From Streptomyces hygroscopicus (GTDB lineage Bacteria > Actinomycetota > Actinomycetes > Streptomycetales > Streptomycetaceae), in contig CP018627.1 in the NCBI GenBank assembly GCA_002021875.1, positions 868,001-932,000 of the forward strand: a stretch of 64,000 nucleotides of DNA, given 5' to 3'. Made by a program: the position numbers and the translations under genes. Positions within the stretch are counted from its first letter, which is position 1. Every line of letters starts with the position of its first letter. Positions 55,648 through 63,480 of the stretch are shown in pieces. The notes beneath the pieces were generated by a model. The model saw only the letters and a list, made by a program, of their open reading frames with translations, was not told where the DNA came from and searched no databases.

Positions 55648-55663
55648 GTAAGCACGTGCTTAC
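55648..55663. promoter_or_regulatory. Perfect 16-bp palindromic operator between P450 and TetR genes
   Basis: GTAAGCACGTGCTTAC reads the same on both strands. It lies 15 bp upstream of the P450 start and about 105 bp from the TetR start, in their shared divergent promoter region. Size, symmetry and context fit a TetR dimer site. Confidence 0.75.
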
Positions 55664-55767
55664 AAACGTAGGAGCCATCGGCTGGTACGGTCAACGGCCC
55701 CTTTGCGCCGTTGATCTGACGGCCCGACGGGTTCATCGCCGCAAGCTGACGAGAGGGGTGTGTCGTG

Positions 55768-56361
55768 ATGGGGACGACCGTGTCCGAGGGACAGCGGCGG
55801 GACGCGCGGAACACACGTCGGCGGCTGATGGAGGCCGCGGCGGCGCTGTTCGCCGAGCGGGGCTATGAACGGGCGACGGTGCGGGACATCGCCGATCGCG
55901 CGGGGGTCAACCAGGCGCTGCTGTTCCGCTATTTCGGCTCGAAGAGAGCGCTGTTCGGCGAGGTGATCGCGCGCAACGGGGAGGAGCAGCTGCGCACCAC
56001 CCCACCCCATGAGCTGCCGGAGACCGCCCTGCGCGGGCTGCTGGGCCACGGCGCGAAGGAACCGGGCACCCGCGCGCTGGCGACGCTGCTGCGCTCGGTG
56101 GACAGCGGTGACGAGATCGGTACGGCCGTGCGCGCCATCAGCGACGACTACGCACGGGTGCTGGCCTCCCTGTCCAGCGCCGACAATCACGAGCTGCGGG
56201 CGGATCTGGCGCTGTCCTGGTTGCTCGGCATAGGGATGATGCGGGTGCTGGTGGGCAAGGAGCCGCTGGCCGACGCGGACCCGGACGAGGTGTGCGCGCT
56301 GGTGACGGCCGCGCTCGGCACCCTCCTGGACGGCCTTGCGGCGACGGACGGCGGGCCATAG
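55768..56361 (+). CDS. TetR-family repressor, divergent from the P450
   Basis: A 197-residue TetR/AcrR regulator. The HTH lies at about residues 14-60 (RRLMEAAAALFAERGYERATVRDIADRAGVNQALLFRYFGSKRALF), followed by a helical ligand domain with the TetR_C-type segment of about 90-190. It probably represses the P450-ferredoxin pair and itself through the palindrome at 55648-55663. ATG 55768 and an in-frame GTG at 55765 are both served by GAGAGGGG upstream. It is the only dedicated-looking regulator near the NRPS; no SARP or LuxR-type activator is in the window. Confidence 0.93.
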   Translation: MGTTVSEGQRRDARNTRRRLMEAAAALFAERGYERATVRDIADRAGVNQALLFRYFGSKRALFGEVIARNGEEQLRTTPPHELPETALRGLLGHGAKEPGTRALATLLRSVDSGDEIGTAVRAISDDYARVLASLSSADNHELRADLALSWLLGIGMMRVLVGKEPLADADPDEVCALVTAALGTLLDGLAATDGGP

Positions 56362-56388
56362 GAGAGCGGGCCATAGAAGGGCGGGGGC

Positions 56389-59076
56389 CTACTCGCGGAA
56401 TTCTCCCCGGGGCGTGGTGACGACGCGACGGGCCCGGGCCGGGGTGATCACCTCGCGGAACGCCGGATCGGTGAGCAGCACGACCGGGGCGATGCGGTGC
56501 GGGGAGTCGGAGTGCCAGTGGGGCAGGGCGGCCTCGATCACGGCCCAGGACTGATCGATGGCGCCGCGGTCGGCCAGCGCCCTGGCCAGGTCCAGAGCCT
56601 GCTGGAAGGTGCGGGATTCGGGCAGGGCCGGCGGGACGAAGGCGGCGGCCCTGGCCACCCAGGCGGCGGTGTCGTCGCACGCGGTGGCGGCGCCCCCCGC
56701 GGACACACCGCCCGCACCCACGACACCGTCCACGCCGTCCGGGAGCCGCGGCAGGATGTCGCCGAGGGCCGAGACATAGCCACCGGGGGCGCCGGTCCAT
56801 TCCTCGGCCGCACAGCGCAGATAGAGCGGGGCGGCCTCGGCCCGTATCTGCTCCATGCCGATCACCTCGATCACATGCGGGTCCCCGAGGACGCGGTTGC
56901 GGATCCAGTGCTGGGCGACGCTGATGTCGAGGAACGCCCCCAGGATGACCCCCAGATACGCACCGGCGCCCGAGCCCTTGACCGCGGCCTGCTCGAAGGT
57001 GGCCATCGCCCTTCGCACCTCGCCCCGCAGGGCCTGCGCCCGGCCCTCGGCCACCAGCTCCCCGGCGCTCCCGGGGCGCGCCATGCGGATCTCCAGGGCC
57101 GCCTGGTCCTCAAAACCGGTGCGCTCCTCGGCGACCAGCTCGGCGAACGAGGCGTGCCGGTCGCCCAGGGCCGGATACCAGCTCGCCCAGATGTACGCGG
57201 CCCACTCCCCGTCCTCGGACACATCGGCCGGGTCCAGCAGCCAGTGCTGGGCGTCGCCCTCCTCGGAGACCAGCAGCGCCCGGTCCATGAACGCGGTGTC
57301 GTCCCAGTCCTCGCCCTCGCCGCCGCGGATGACGCTCCAGGTCTCGGGGTCGGCTTCGCGGAGCCAGCCGACGGTCTTGGCCGTCCGCATCCGCCACATG
57401 AACGGGCTGATGTTCAGCCAGCCGTCGGAGGCGCCCAGGAAGGCCCGGTAGCTCGGCGGGAGCCGGGTGCCGAGCCGCTCCTCCAGGGCGCGGACGCTCT
57501 CCTCGTCCGCGCCCTCGAACCCGAGCCAGCCGGCCGCCCGCTGATCGTCGCCGACCCCGCTCAGGTCCTCATCGTCGGCGACCCGCAGGATGGCCGCGCT
57601 GTACTCCGCCAGATAGGACCGCCACTGCTCGACGGTCCGCGGCAGCGCCTTCGCCGACTCCGGCTCCGGGGTGGCAGACAGCGATGTGCCGCGGTATCCG
57701 GTCGGCGCCTCGCCCGCTCGCTGGTAGTGGCCGATGAAGCCCTTCGGCTGGGGGGCGGAGGTGAAGAACCGGACCTGGCAGAGCTGGACATGGTCCTCCC
57801 CGGCGTTCCGGGTGATCTCCAGGCGGTAGTGGCCGTAGGCCGTGTGGGCGGGGAAGGTGAACCCCCGGGGCTGATGGCGATGCGCGAAGCTCTCCTCCAC
57901 GCGGGAGTCGAGGTCCACCCAGTGCTCCCCGTCGTTCGAACCCTTGAGGGTCCAGTCCCTGGGGTCGCGGCCGGGGACGTCGTTCGCCGAGGTCAGGACG
58001 TAGTGGCCGACGGCGACGGGCCGCCGCAGGGTGAACTCCAGCCAGGCGCGCCCGCCATGGCCCAGCCACTTGTGCCATGAGTCGTGCAGCAGGTTCTCCG
58101 CGACCTCGCCCGCCTCGGTGAACTCGCTGTGCGCCCGGACCCTGGTGACCAGGTCGGTCACCTCGGCCTCCGGGCCGGGCTCGGCGGCGAGCAGCGACAC
58201 CGTGCCCGAGTGGCCCGACGGGTCGCCCCACATCACCCGCTCGACGGGCGGCCCCCCGTCCTCGATCAGCAGGCGCAGCTCCTGGCGGAGGTACCGGCCG
58301 CCCCCGGCCGCACCGCCCTCCTCCGTACGGAAGCGGTGCATCACCTCTTCCAACGCGCTGTCCTGGAGGGCCGAGCGGCCCTCCAGCGCCCCCCGGTACT
58401 CGGTGAGCGTGCCGTCGGCGGCCCGGCGGTGTCCGTAGAACTCCGTCATCGCCGGCTGGAACCCGATCGACGCCTCCGCGCCGTCCTGCCCGCGCCAGGC
58501 GAGCCGGGCGGGGAGCGAGCCCTCGCCCCGGTCGAGATGGACCAGCAGCCGCGGGGCGGGCCGCCATTCGGCGGAGCCCGGGGCGCGCGACTCGGTGCGG
58601 TAGACGCACACCGCCGCCTCGGCGGGCTGCTCCTCCGTCATGAGGTGGATACGGGCGCAGATGCTGGAGGGCTCGACGGTGATGCGGTACAGCCAGAGCA
58701 GACCGCGCGCCTCGGCGCAGCCGCGGACGCACAGCGTGTTCGCGCCCGCCACCAGTGCCTCACCGGGGACCGCGAAGGCCACCTCCCGGGGGCGCGCGCC
58801 GCCGGGCACGGTGAACTGCTCGATCACCGCATGCCCGTTGACGGTGATGTCGATCGGCGCGCATCCTAGTGATTCACCCAGCGGTGAGACCCGCGCGATC
58901 AGGGTCAGCGTGAGCTGCTCCGGCAGTTCGCCGTCGTCCAGCGCGAAGTCGAGCTCGACCCGTCCGCCCGCGCCGATCGCGAGGCGGTCACGGTCGGGAT
59001 GGCATCGCTCGTAGCGGGCCGTGCCATTGCCGAATCGAGGCGGATCGATGGTGAAATCCGCGAAAGTCGCTCGCAC
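56389..59076 (-). CDS. Large protein with discoidin-like (F5/8 type C) and SUKH (SMI1/KNR4) domains
   Basis: An 895-residue protein without signal peptide. The N-terminal 300 residues are beta-rich and unassigned. About 310-440 resembles a coagulation-factor 5/8 type C domain (GRAWLEFTLRRPVAVGHYVL, then DWTLKGSNDGEHWVDLDSR). About 515-665 is a SUKH-like domain (ALEERLGTRLPPSYRAFLGASDGWLNI), the fold of many toxin-immunity proteins. The remaining C-terminus is helical and unassigned. GTG 59076 has CAGGAG upstream. No toxin gene is visible beside it, so an immunity role is only one possibility. Convergent with the TetR gene, 27 bp apart. Confidence 0.78.
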   Translation of the reverse strand: MRATFADFTIDPPRFGNGTARYERCHPDRDRLAIGAGGRVELDFALDDGELPEQLTLTLIARVSPLGESLGCAPIDITVNGHAVIEQFTVPGGARPREVAFAVPGEALVAGANTLCVRGCAEARGLLWLYRITVEPSSICARIHLMTEEQPAEAAVCVYRTESRAPGSAEWRPAPRLLVHLDRGEGSLPARLAWRGQDGAEASIGFQPAMTEFYGHRRAADGTLTEYRGALEGRSALQDSALEEVMHRFRTEEGGAAGGGRYLRQELRLLIEDGGPPVERVMWGDPSGHSGTVSLLAAEPGPEAEVTDLVTRVRAHSEFTEAGEVAENLLHDSWHKWLGHGGRAWLEFTLRRPVAVGHYVLTSANDVPGRDPRDWTLKGSNDGEHWVDLDSRVEESFAHRHQPRGFTFPAHTAYGHYRLEITRNAGEDHVQLCQVRFFTSAPQPKGFIGHYQRAGEAPTGYRGTSLSATPEPESAKALPRTVEQWRSYLAEYSAAILRVADDEDLSGVGDDQRAAGWLGFEGADEESVRALEERLGTRLPPSYRAFLGASDGWLNISPFMWRMRTAKTVGWLREADPETWSVIRGGEGEDWDDTAFMDRALLVSEEGDAQHWLLDPADVSEDGEWAAYIWASWYPALGDRHASFAELVAEERTGFEDQAALEIRMARPGSAGELVAEGRAQALRGEVRRAMATFEQAAVKGSGAGAYLGVILGAFLDISVAQHWIRNRVLGDPHVIEVIGMEQIRAEAAPLYLRCAAEEWTGAPGGYVSALGDILPRLPDGVDGVVGAGGVSAGGAATACDDTAAWVARAAAFVPPALPESRTFQQALDLARALADRGAIDQSWAVIEAALPHWHSDSPHRIAPVVLLTDPAFREVITPARARRVVTTPRGEFRE

Positions 59077-59208
59077 GCTGTGCTCCTGATGGGGCCGTCT
59101 GGACGTCCGTTGACGTGTCGTCGGGGCAGGGGTGCGGGTGGCTTCAACACCCGGATGCTGTCGATGCTAGGACGGTCCACCGGCACCGTCCGGCTGCCAC
59201 GACGATCA

Positions 59209-60570
59209 CTAGGGGGATGCGGGTCGGCCGCTCCCTCCCCCGCGCAGCACGGCTCCCAGGACGGCGGGTCGCATCAGCGCGGTGGGGGCGGCGACCAGCG
59301 ACATCACCTCGTGCAGGGTCTTGCAGACCCGCGGGTCGACGGTGGCACGCCGCATGACCCGGTCCAGGTAGCGGTGCTGTGCCCGGACCGACACTCCGGC
59401 GGGGCCGCCCGTGGTGGTGGGGAAACGCACGTCCTCGCTGGAGGACAGCATCCACGCGGTGTCCGCGGCGGCGGCGATGCCCTTGCGGGCGGTGTGCGCC
59501 GTACGGTGGCCGATGCCGCCGTGGCGCTCGGCGGCGGCCCGCAGGGCGCGGGCGCCGAGGGCGGCCACGGTGATGCCCTGGCCGTAGACCGGGTTGAAGG
59601 TGCACACGGCGTCACCGATGACGACCAGCCCCCGCGGCGCCCGGCGCTCGTAGTGACGCCGCACACCCGGGCCGGGCCAGAAGCCGCGGACCGCACCGGC
59701 GGGCTCGGCCCCGGCCAGCAGCTCGCGCAGGCTCGGGTCCCGCAGCAGACCTAACTGCCGGTCGAAACCGGCCGCACCCGGCTCGGCCTGCGCTCCTCGC
59801 ATACTGCCGAGGCTGGCGATCCACCGGCCGTCCTCCACGGGCAGCGCCACGCCGAGCCTCGGCGCGTCGGGGGCCTTGGTCTGCAGATAGAGCGCGGCGA
59901 AGCCCGGATCCGCCCCGGCGGGGCGGTGGTAGAGCCGGCTGGCGTAGGACACGCCCGCGTCGACACGCTCCTCCGGGGCGGGCGGGCACCCCAGCCGGGC
60001 CAGCCAGGCCGGGAGCGCGGAGGTGCGCCCGGAGGCGTCGACCACCAGCTCCGCGCGCACCTCGCGCACCTGGGCGCGGGCATCGCCACGCGCGCGGACC
60101 TGAGCGCCCGTCACCTCGCCCGGTGCGCCGAGGAGCCCGACGACGTCCGTGTTCTCCAGCCATCGCACCGTGGGCTCGCCGCGCACCCGGCGCAGCACCG
60201 TATGGTCGAGCAGCGGTCTGGTGCACGAGAGGAACGCGACCTCGCTCTCGTACTCCGCGAGCCACCCGGCCGCGCTCAGCCAGCGCACGCCCGACATCGG
60301 GACGCGCACCGCACCGGCGGCCGTCAACTCCTCGCGCACACCGGGCATCAGCGCCTCCAGCGCCCGATGCCCGGCCTCCAGCAGCAGATGTGCGTGACGC
60401 CCCTGCGGAACACCCGAGCGGAAGGCGGGCCGCTCGGGATAGCGGTCGCGCTCGACTATGACAATGCGCTCGGCATATCCACGCAGCGCCCATGCGGTCA
60501 GCATCCCGGCGAGACCTCCGCCGATCACCACCGCGGTCCCTCGCCCCGTACTTTCCCCCTGTACCCCCAT
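59209..60570 (-). CDS. FAD-dependent monooxygenase/hydroxylase (PHBH-like fold)
   Basis: A 453-residue flavoprotein. FAD motifs are AVVIGGGLAGMLTAW (about residues 14-28) and the C-terminal GDAVCTFNPVYGQGITVAALGA (about 299-320). It probably hydroxylates or epoxidises a small aromatic or polyketide-like substrate using NAD(P)H. The reading frame extends further upstream, but ATG 60570 gives the usual short lead into the first GG motif. No ribosome site precedes that ATG; instead an inverted repeat abuts it. Leu273 is encoded by TTA (59752-59754). It could tailor the peptide's aromatic residues, but no direct link is seen. Confidence 0.88.
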   Translation of the reverse strand: MGVQGESTGRGTAVVIGGGLAGMLTAWALRGYAERIVIVERDRYPERPAFRSGVPQGRHAHLLLEAGHRALEALMPGVREELTAAGAVRVPMSGVRWLSAAGWLAEYESEVAFLSCTRPLLDHTVLRRVRGEPTVRWLENTDVVGLLGAPGEVTGAQVRARGDARAQVREVRAELVVDASGRTSALPAWLARLGCPPAPEERVDAGVSYASRLYHRPAGADPGFAALYLQTKAPDAPRLGVALPVEDGRWIASLGSMRGAQAEPGAAGFDRQLGLLRDPSLRELLAGAEPAGAVRGFWPGPGVRRHYERRAPRGLVVIGDAVCTFNPVYGQGITVAALGARALRAAAERHGGIGHRTAHTARKGIAAAADTAWMLSSSEDVRFPTTTGGPAGVSVRAQHRYLDRVMRRATVDPRVCKTLHEVMSLVAAPTALMRPAVLGAVLRGGGSGRPASP

Positions 60571-60585
60571 ACTACGGAGCGTAGT
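60571..60585. promoter_or_regulatory. Inverted repeat ACTACG-N3-CGTAGT directly against the monooxygenase start codon
   Basis: Six-base arms separated by GAG occupy exactly the position expected for a ribosome site, immediately 5' of ATG 60570 on the minus strand. It could be a regulator site covering the start of a leaderless mRNA. Confidence 0.5.
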
Positions 60586-60637
60586 GCAGAACCATCCGAG
60601 CGTCACCACCTTCGCCGGGATGCAACGCTCCGAAGGC

Positions 60638-62611
60638 TCAGGCGGTTTGGGAGGGCTCGGCGGCTTCGGCGGTTTCGGCCGCCTCGGCGATGAATGTGTC
60701 GAGCACTCCGTCGGCGATGCGCACCGGCCCCTCGGGGCGGGTCTCGCCCGGGATGGTGCGGATCTCCCCGGCGCGCTTCGCGTCCGACGCCGCCTCGGCG
60801 AACCACCGCGCGGCCTCGGCCTCGTGGCCGTCGAGACGGGCGCCCAGGGCGTCCAGGGTGCGCTCGAACGCGCTCCCCCACAGCGACAGCGCGTCCAGCC
60901 AGGGCGCGGAGTCCGCCACGAAGCCACGGTCGGCGGCACCGGTCCGGATGCGCTCGGGGGCAGTGGCGAGCAGCCGGGCGTACGGGCGCAGCTCCCGCAG
61001 GGCCATTCGTTCGCGCCCCGCCTCCCAGGTGGTGTGGAACCGGTCGAGCCGGGCGGCGAGTTCGGGGGCCTGCGGCTGCCAGGGTTCGGCGCCGAAGGTG
61101 GGCGCGAGATGCTGGGTGTCGAAGAAGGCCAGCAGTGAGCGAACGGTGGCGGCCGTACGGTCCGGACGCGCGCCGGGGCCGTCCCCGGCGAGGTAGCGGG
61201 CGGCGGCCCGCCAGGTGCGGGTGGCGTCGTAGCCGGTGTCGTTCCAGGCGAAGTCCGCCCCGCCGAAGAGGGCGACCTTGCTGGCGGCGGCCTGGTTCAT
61301 CGGGTTGAGGACCAGGCCGGAGAGCTGCCGGTGCAGTCCGGGCTCGCGGGCGTCGTAAGGAGCGAGCAGCAGTCGGCCCTCGGCCTGGCCGTAGTCGTTG
61401 ACCGGGTAGTTGTCCCAGACGAAGACCTTGCGCCCCCATACGGCCGCGGCCCGCTCCGCGTCGGCGACGGTGATGCGCGGCGGCACCACATCGGTTCCGG
61501 TCCACATCACCTCGACCCGCGCGTCCAGCCGCTCGCCCAGCACGCGCTTGTACGGGGTGTCGGTGACATCCCCGTACTCGGTCGGCACCATCTGGAGCGG
61601 CCTGGTGTCCGCCCGCTCGTCCAGGAACTCCTTCTGCACCGCGTTGAGCAGGTCGGACTGCGCCTCGGCGGCGGCCTCCGACGAGGGGTCTCCGTAAGTG
61701 GTGCGGTCGGCCTCGCAGTTCCAGCGGGTGTAGCTGATGTCGTCCAGCGGCATGGAGAAGCTGCGCACCCCGAGGTCGTGGACCGCGTCCAGCTTGGCCT
61801 CCAGCGCGGCGATGTCGGCGGGGTCGCTGTAGCAGATGGAGTTCCCCGGGGAGACGGCGAAGGTGAACCGCACATGGTGGTCGGTGGCCTGCCGGACCAG
61901 CTCGCCGAGCTCGGCGAGCTTGGCGGCGGGATACGGCTCGCGCCACTTCTCCCGGTGGTAGGGGTCGTCCTTCGGCGCGTAGATGTAGGTGTTCATCTTG
62001 ACGTCCCCGTAGAACGCCAGCTGGTCCATGCGCTCGGCATGGGTCCAGGGGCTTCCGTAGAAGCCCTCGATCACCCCGCGCAGCGGCATCAGCGGATGGT
62101 CCGCGACGGAGACGGACGCGATGGTCCGGTGGCCGGATACCAGCTGACGCAGCGTCTGCGCGGCGTAGTACGTCCCGTCCGAGTCGGCGCCCGCGAGCGC
62201 CACCGACGCGCGTCCCGCGGCGAGGGCGTAGCCCTCGGCGGGAAGCTCACCGGGCACCCGTCCCCCGGCGGCCCGGAGTGCCCGCACCACCCGTGCGTCG
62301 GTGATCCGGCCGACGGTCACGGTCAGCTTCGGCCCGGGGCCGTCCTGGATCCGCGAGGCCCCCGCGCGGCGCAGCACGGAGGTGACGAGATCACGTGTCG
62401 GACGGTCCACACCGTCCGCGACGACGAGGCGGACACGGGCGGGGACGCGGACGTCCGCTCCGATGCGGGACATCTCCTGCGGGTGCGGGGTGACGACCGG
62501 CAGCGGCCCAGGGGCGGTGACCGCGGTGGCGGCCACGCCGGTGGGCAGCAGCAGGGCGAGGAGGGTGAACAACACCGTGACGCTGGCCAGGGTGCTGGAG
62601 CGACTGCGCAT
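60638..62611 (-). CDS. Secreted beta-N-acetylglucosaminidase, GH84 family
   Basis: A 657-residue secreted glycosidase. Residues 1-32 form a signal peptide (hydrophobic VTVLFTLLALLLPTGV, cleavage near VAATA). About 35-165 is the GH20b-like N-terminal domain, and about 175-450 is the GH84 catalytic barrel. The family's paired catalytic aspartates are D290-D291 in MPLDDISY, which act by substrate-assisted hydrolysis of N-acetylglucosaminides. The C-terminal third is helical and ends in an Ala/Glu-rich repeat. ATG 62611 has GGAGAA upstream; the longer frame to 62761 is not needed. It is probably a scavenging or wall-turnover enzyme unrelated to the peptide. Confidence 0.93.
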   Translation of the reverse strand: MRSRSSTLASVTVLFTLLALLLPTGVAATAVTAPGPLPVVTPHPQEMSRIGADVRVPARVRLVVADGVDRPTRDLVTSVLRRAGASRIQDGPGPKLTVTVGRITDARVVRALRAAGGRVPGELPAEGYALAAGRASVALAGADSDGTYYAAQTLRQLVSGHRTIASVSVADHPLMPLRGVIEGFYGSPWTHAERMDQLAFYGDVKMNTYIYAPKDDPYHREKWREPYPAAKLAELGELVRQATDHHVRFTFAVSPGNSICYSDPADIAALEAKLDAVHDLGVRSFSMPLDDISYTRWNCEADRTTYGDPSSEAAAEAQSDLLNAVQKEFLDERADTRPLQMVPTEYGDVTDTPYKRVLGERLDARVEVMWTGTDVVPPRITVADAERAAAVWGRKVFVWDNYPVNDYGQAEGRLLLAPYDAREPGLHRQLSGLVLNPMNQAAASKVALFGGADFAWNDTGYDATRTWRAAARYLAGDGPGARPDRTAATVRSLLAFFDTQHLAPTFGAEPWQPQAPELAARLDRFHTTWEAGRERMALRELRPYARLLATAPERIRTGAADRGFVADSAPWLDALSLWGSAFERTLDALGARLDGHEAEAARWFAEAASDAKRAGEIRTIPGETRPEGPVRIADGVLDTFIAEAAETAEAAEPSQTA

Positions 62612-62828
62612 GGGACATCTTCTCCGTGGCGTTCGGTGGCCTTCGGGGGCGGTGCCGTGCGGTGATGCCGGGCGTGTGCGGTGTGCCGTGCGCGGTACGG
62701 GCCCCGGCGGGGCTCGGCGTATCCCTACCCAGCGGTGAGCGCGGATGATCGGGCCGGTCACCGGTCGTCAGTTGCCGTGTGGGTCGGGTGATGTGAGAGC
62801 CGGGCGCCAGGCCGGACCGACGCGCCCG

Positions 62829-63278
62829 TCAGTCCTCGAGCAGCGCGTCGACCACACGGCCGAAGAGCAGACGGCCGGACCAGACCGTGGGCGGGTCGAA
62901 CAGCCGGGGCAGCCCCCGTAGCCGCGCCTCCTCACGCCACACCACCTCGGACCCGCCGTCGCGGGGACGCACCTCGATCTCGGCCCATCCGAGGACCACT
63001 GAGCCGCGCTTCTCCAGCCTGCAGATACCGGGAGTGTCACCGGCCAGCGGGGCACCGGCGGGTGGGTCCCAGCGCACGACCTCCATGGGGTCGTCGAATC
63101 CGGCGCGGCCGACTCCGGTGCGCACCACGACCACGGTGCCCACCCGGGTCGGCCCCGCCGGACGGACGGTGACGCCGCTCAGTGGTACATGGGCGCCGTG
63201 GCGCGGCCAGTCGGTGAGCCGTCGCCAGGTCTCGCCGACGGGCAGGGGGGTGCGCCGCTGGATACGGAAGTGGGCCAC
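62829..63278 (-). CDS. SRPBCC-fold (polyketide cyclase/dehydrase-like) protein
   Basis: A 149-residue START/SRPBCC-type protein with the usual opening FRIQRRTPLPVGETWRRLTDWPRHGAHVPL and a closing amphipathic helix (RLLFGRVVDALLED). Proteins of this kind bind hydrophobic ligands in a deep cavity; the substrate here is unknown. I place the start at GTG 63278, matching the usual family start. The frame continues to a GTG at 63344, but neither codon has a clear ribosome site. The 217 bp between it and the GH84 gene contain no gene. Confidence 0.78.
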   Translation of the reverse strand: MAHFRIQRRTPLPVGETWRRLTDWPRHGAHVPLSGVTVRPAGPTRVGTVVVVRTGVGRAGFDDPMEVVRWDPPAGAPLAGDTPGICRLEKRGSVVLGWAEIEVRPRDGGSEVVWREEARLRGLPRLFDPPTVWSGRLLFGRVVDALLED

Positions 63279-63418
63279 AGCGGGATCGTAGGTGATCGGC
63301 GGCCGGAGACCATTGACAGCTCGTATCCGCCTGTTACTTTCCACAGAGGAGAGAGATCCTACCTTTTCTGGCTCGCATCGAGAAATGCCGCCCCAGCAAG
63401 GGGATCATTGCAGGTCAA

Positions 63419-63434
63419 TTAGGTCCAGACCTAA
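63419..63434. promoter_or_regulatory. GntR/HutC-type operator upstream of the pectinase-like gene
   Basis: TTAGGTC-CA-GACCTAA is a perfect 7-bp inverted repeat with a 2-base centre, ending 46 bp before the ATG at 63481. The GGTC-N2-GACC core is that of GntR/HutC-family sites such as the DasR site. It probably places the sugar-polymer enzyme under a carbohydrate-responsive repressor. Confidence 0.65.
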
Positions 63435-63480
63435 CAACACGTCGGATCTCCACGGCTCCACAGGAGAAGGAGAACGAGAG

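Noticed and set aside
60638..60700. Tandem repeat at the 3' end of the GH84 gene
   Set aside because: It is a short Ala/Glu-rich coding low-complexity tail, not an independent repeat element.
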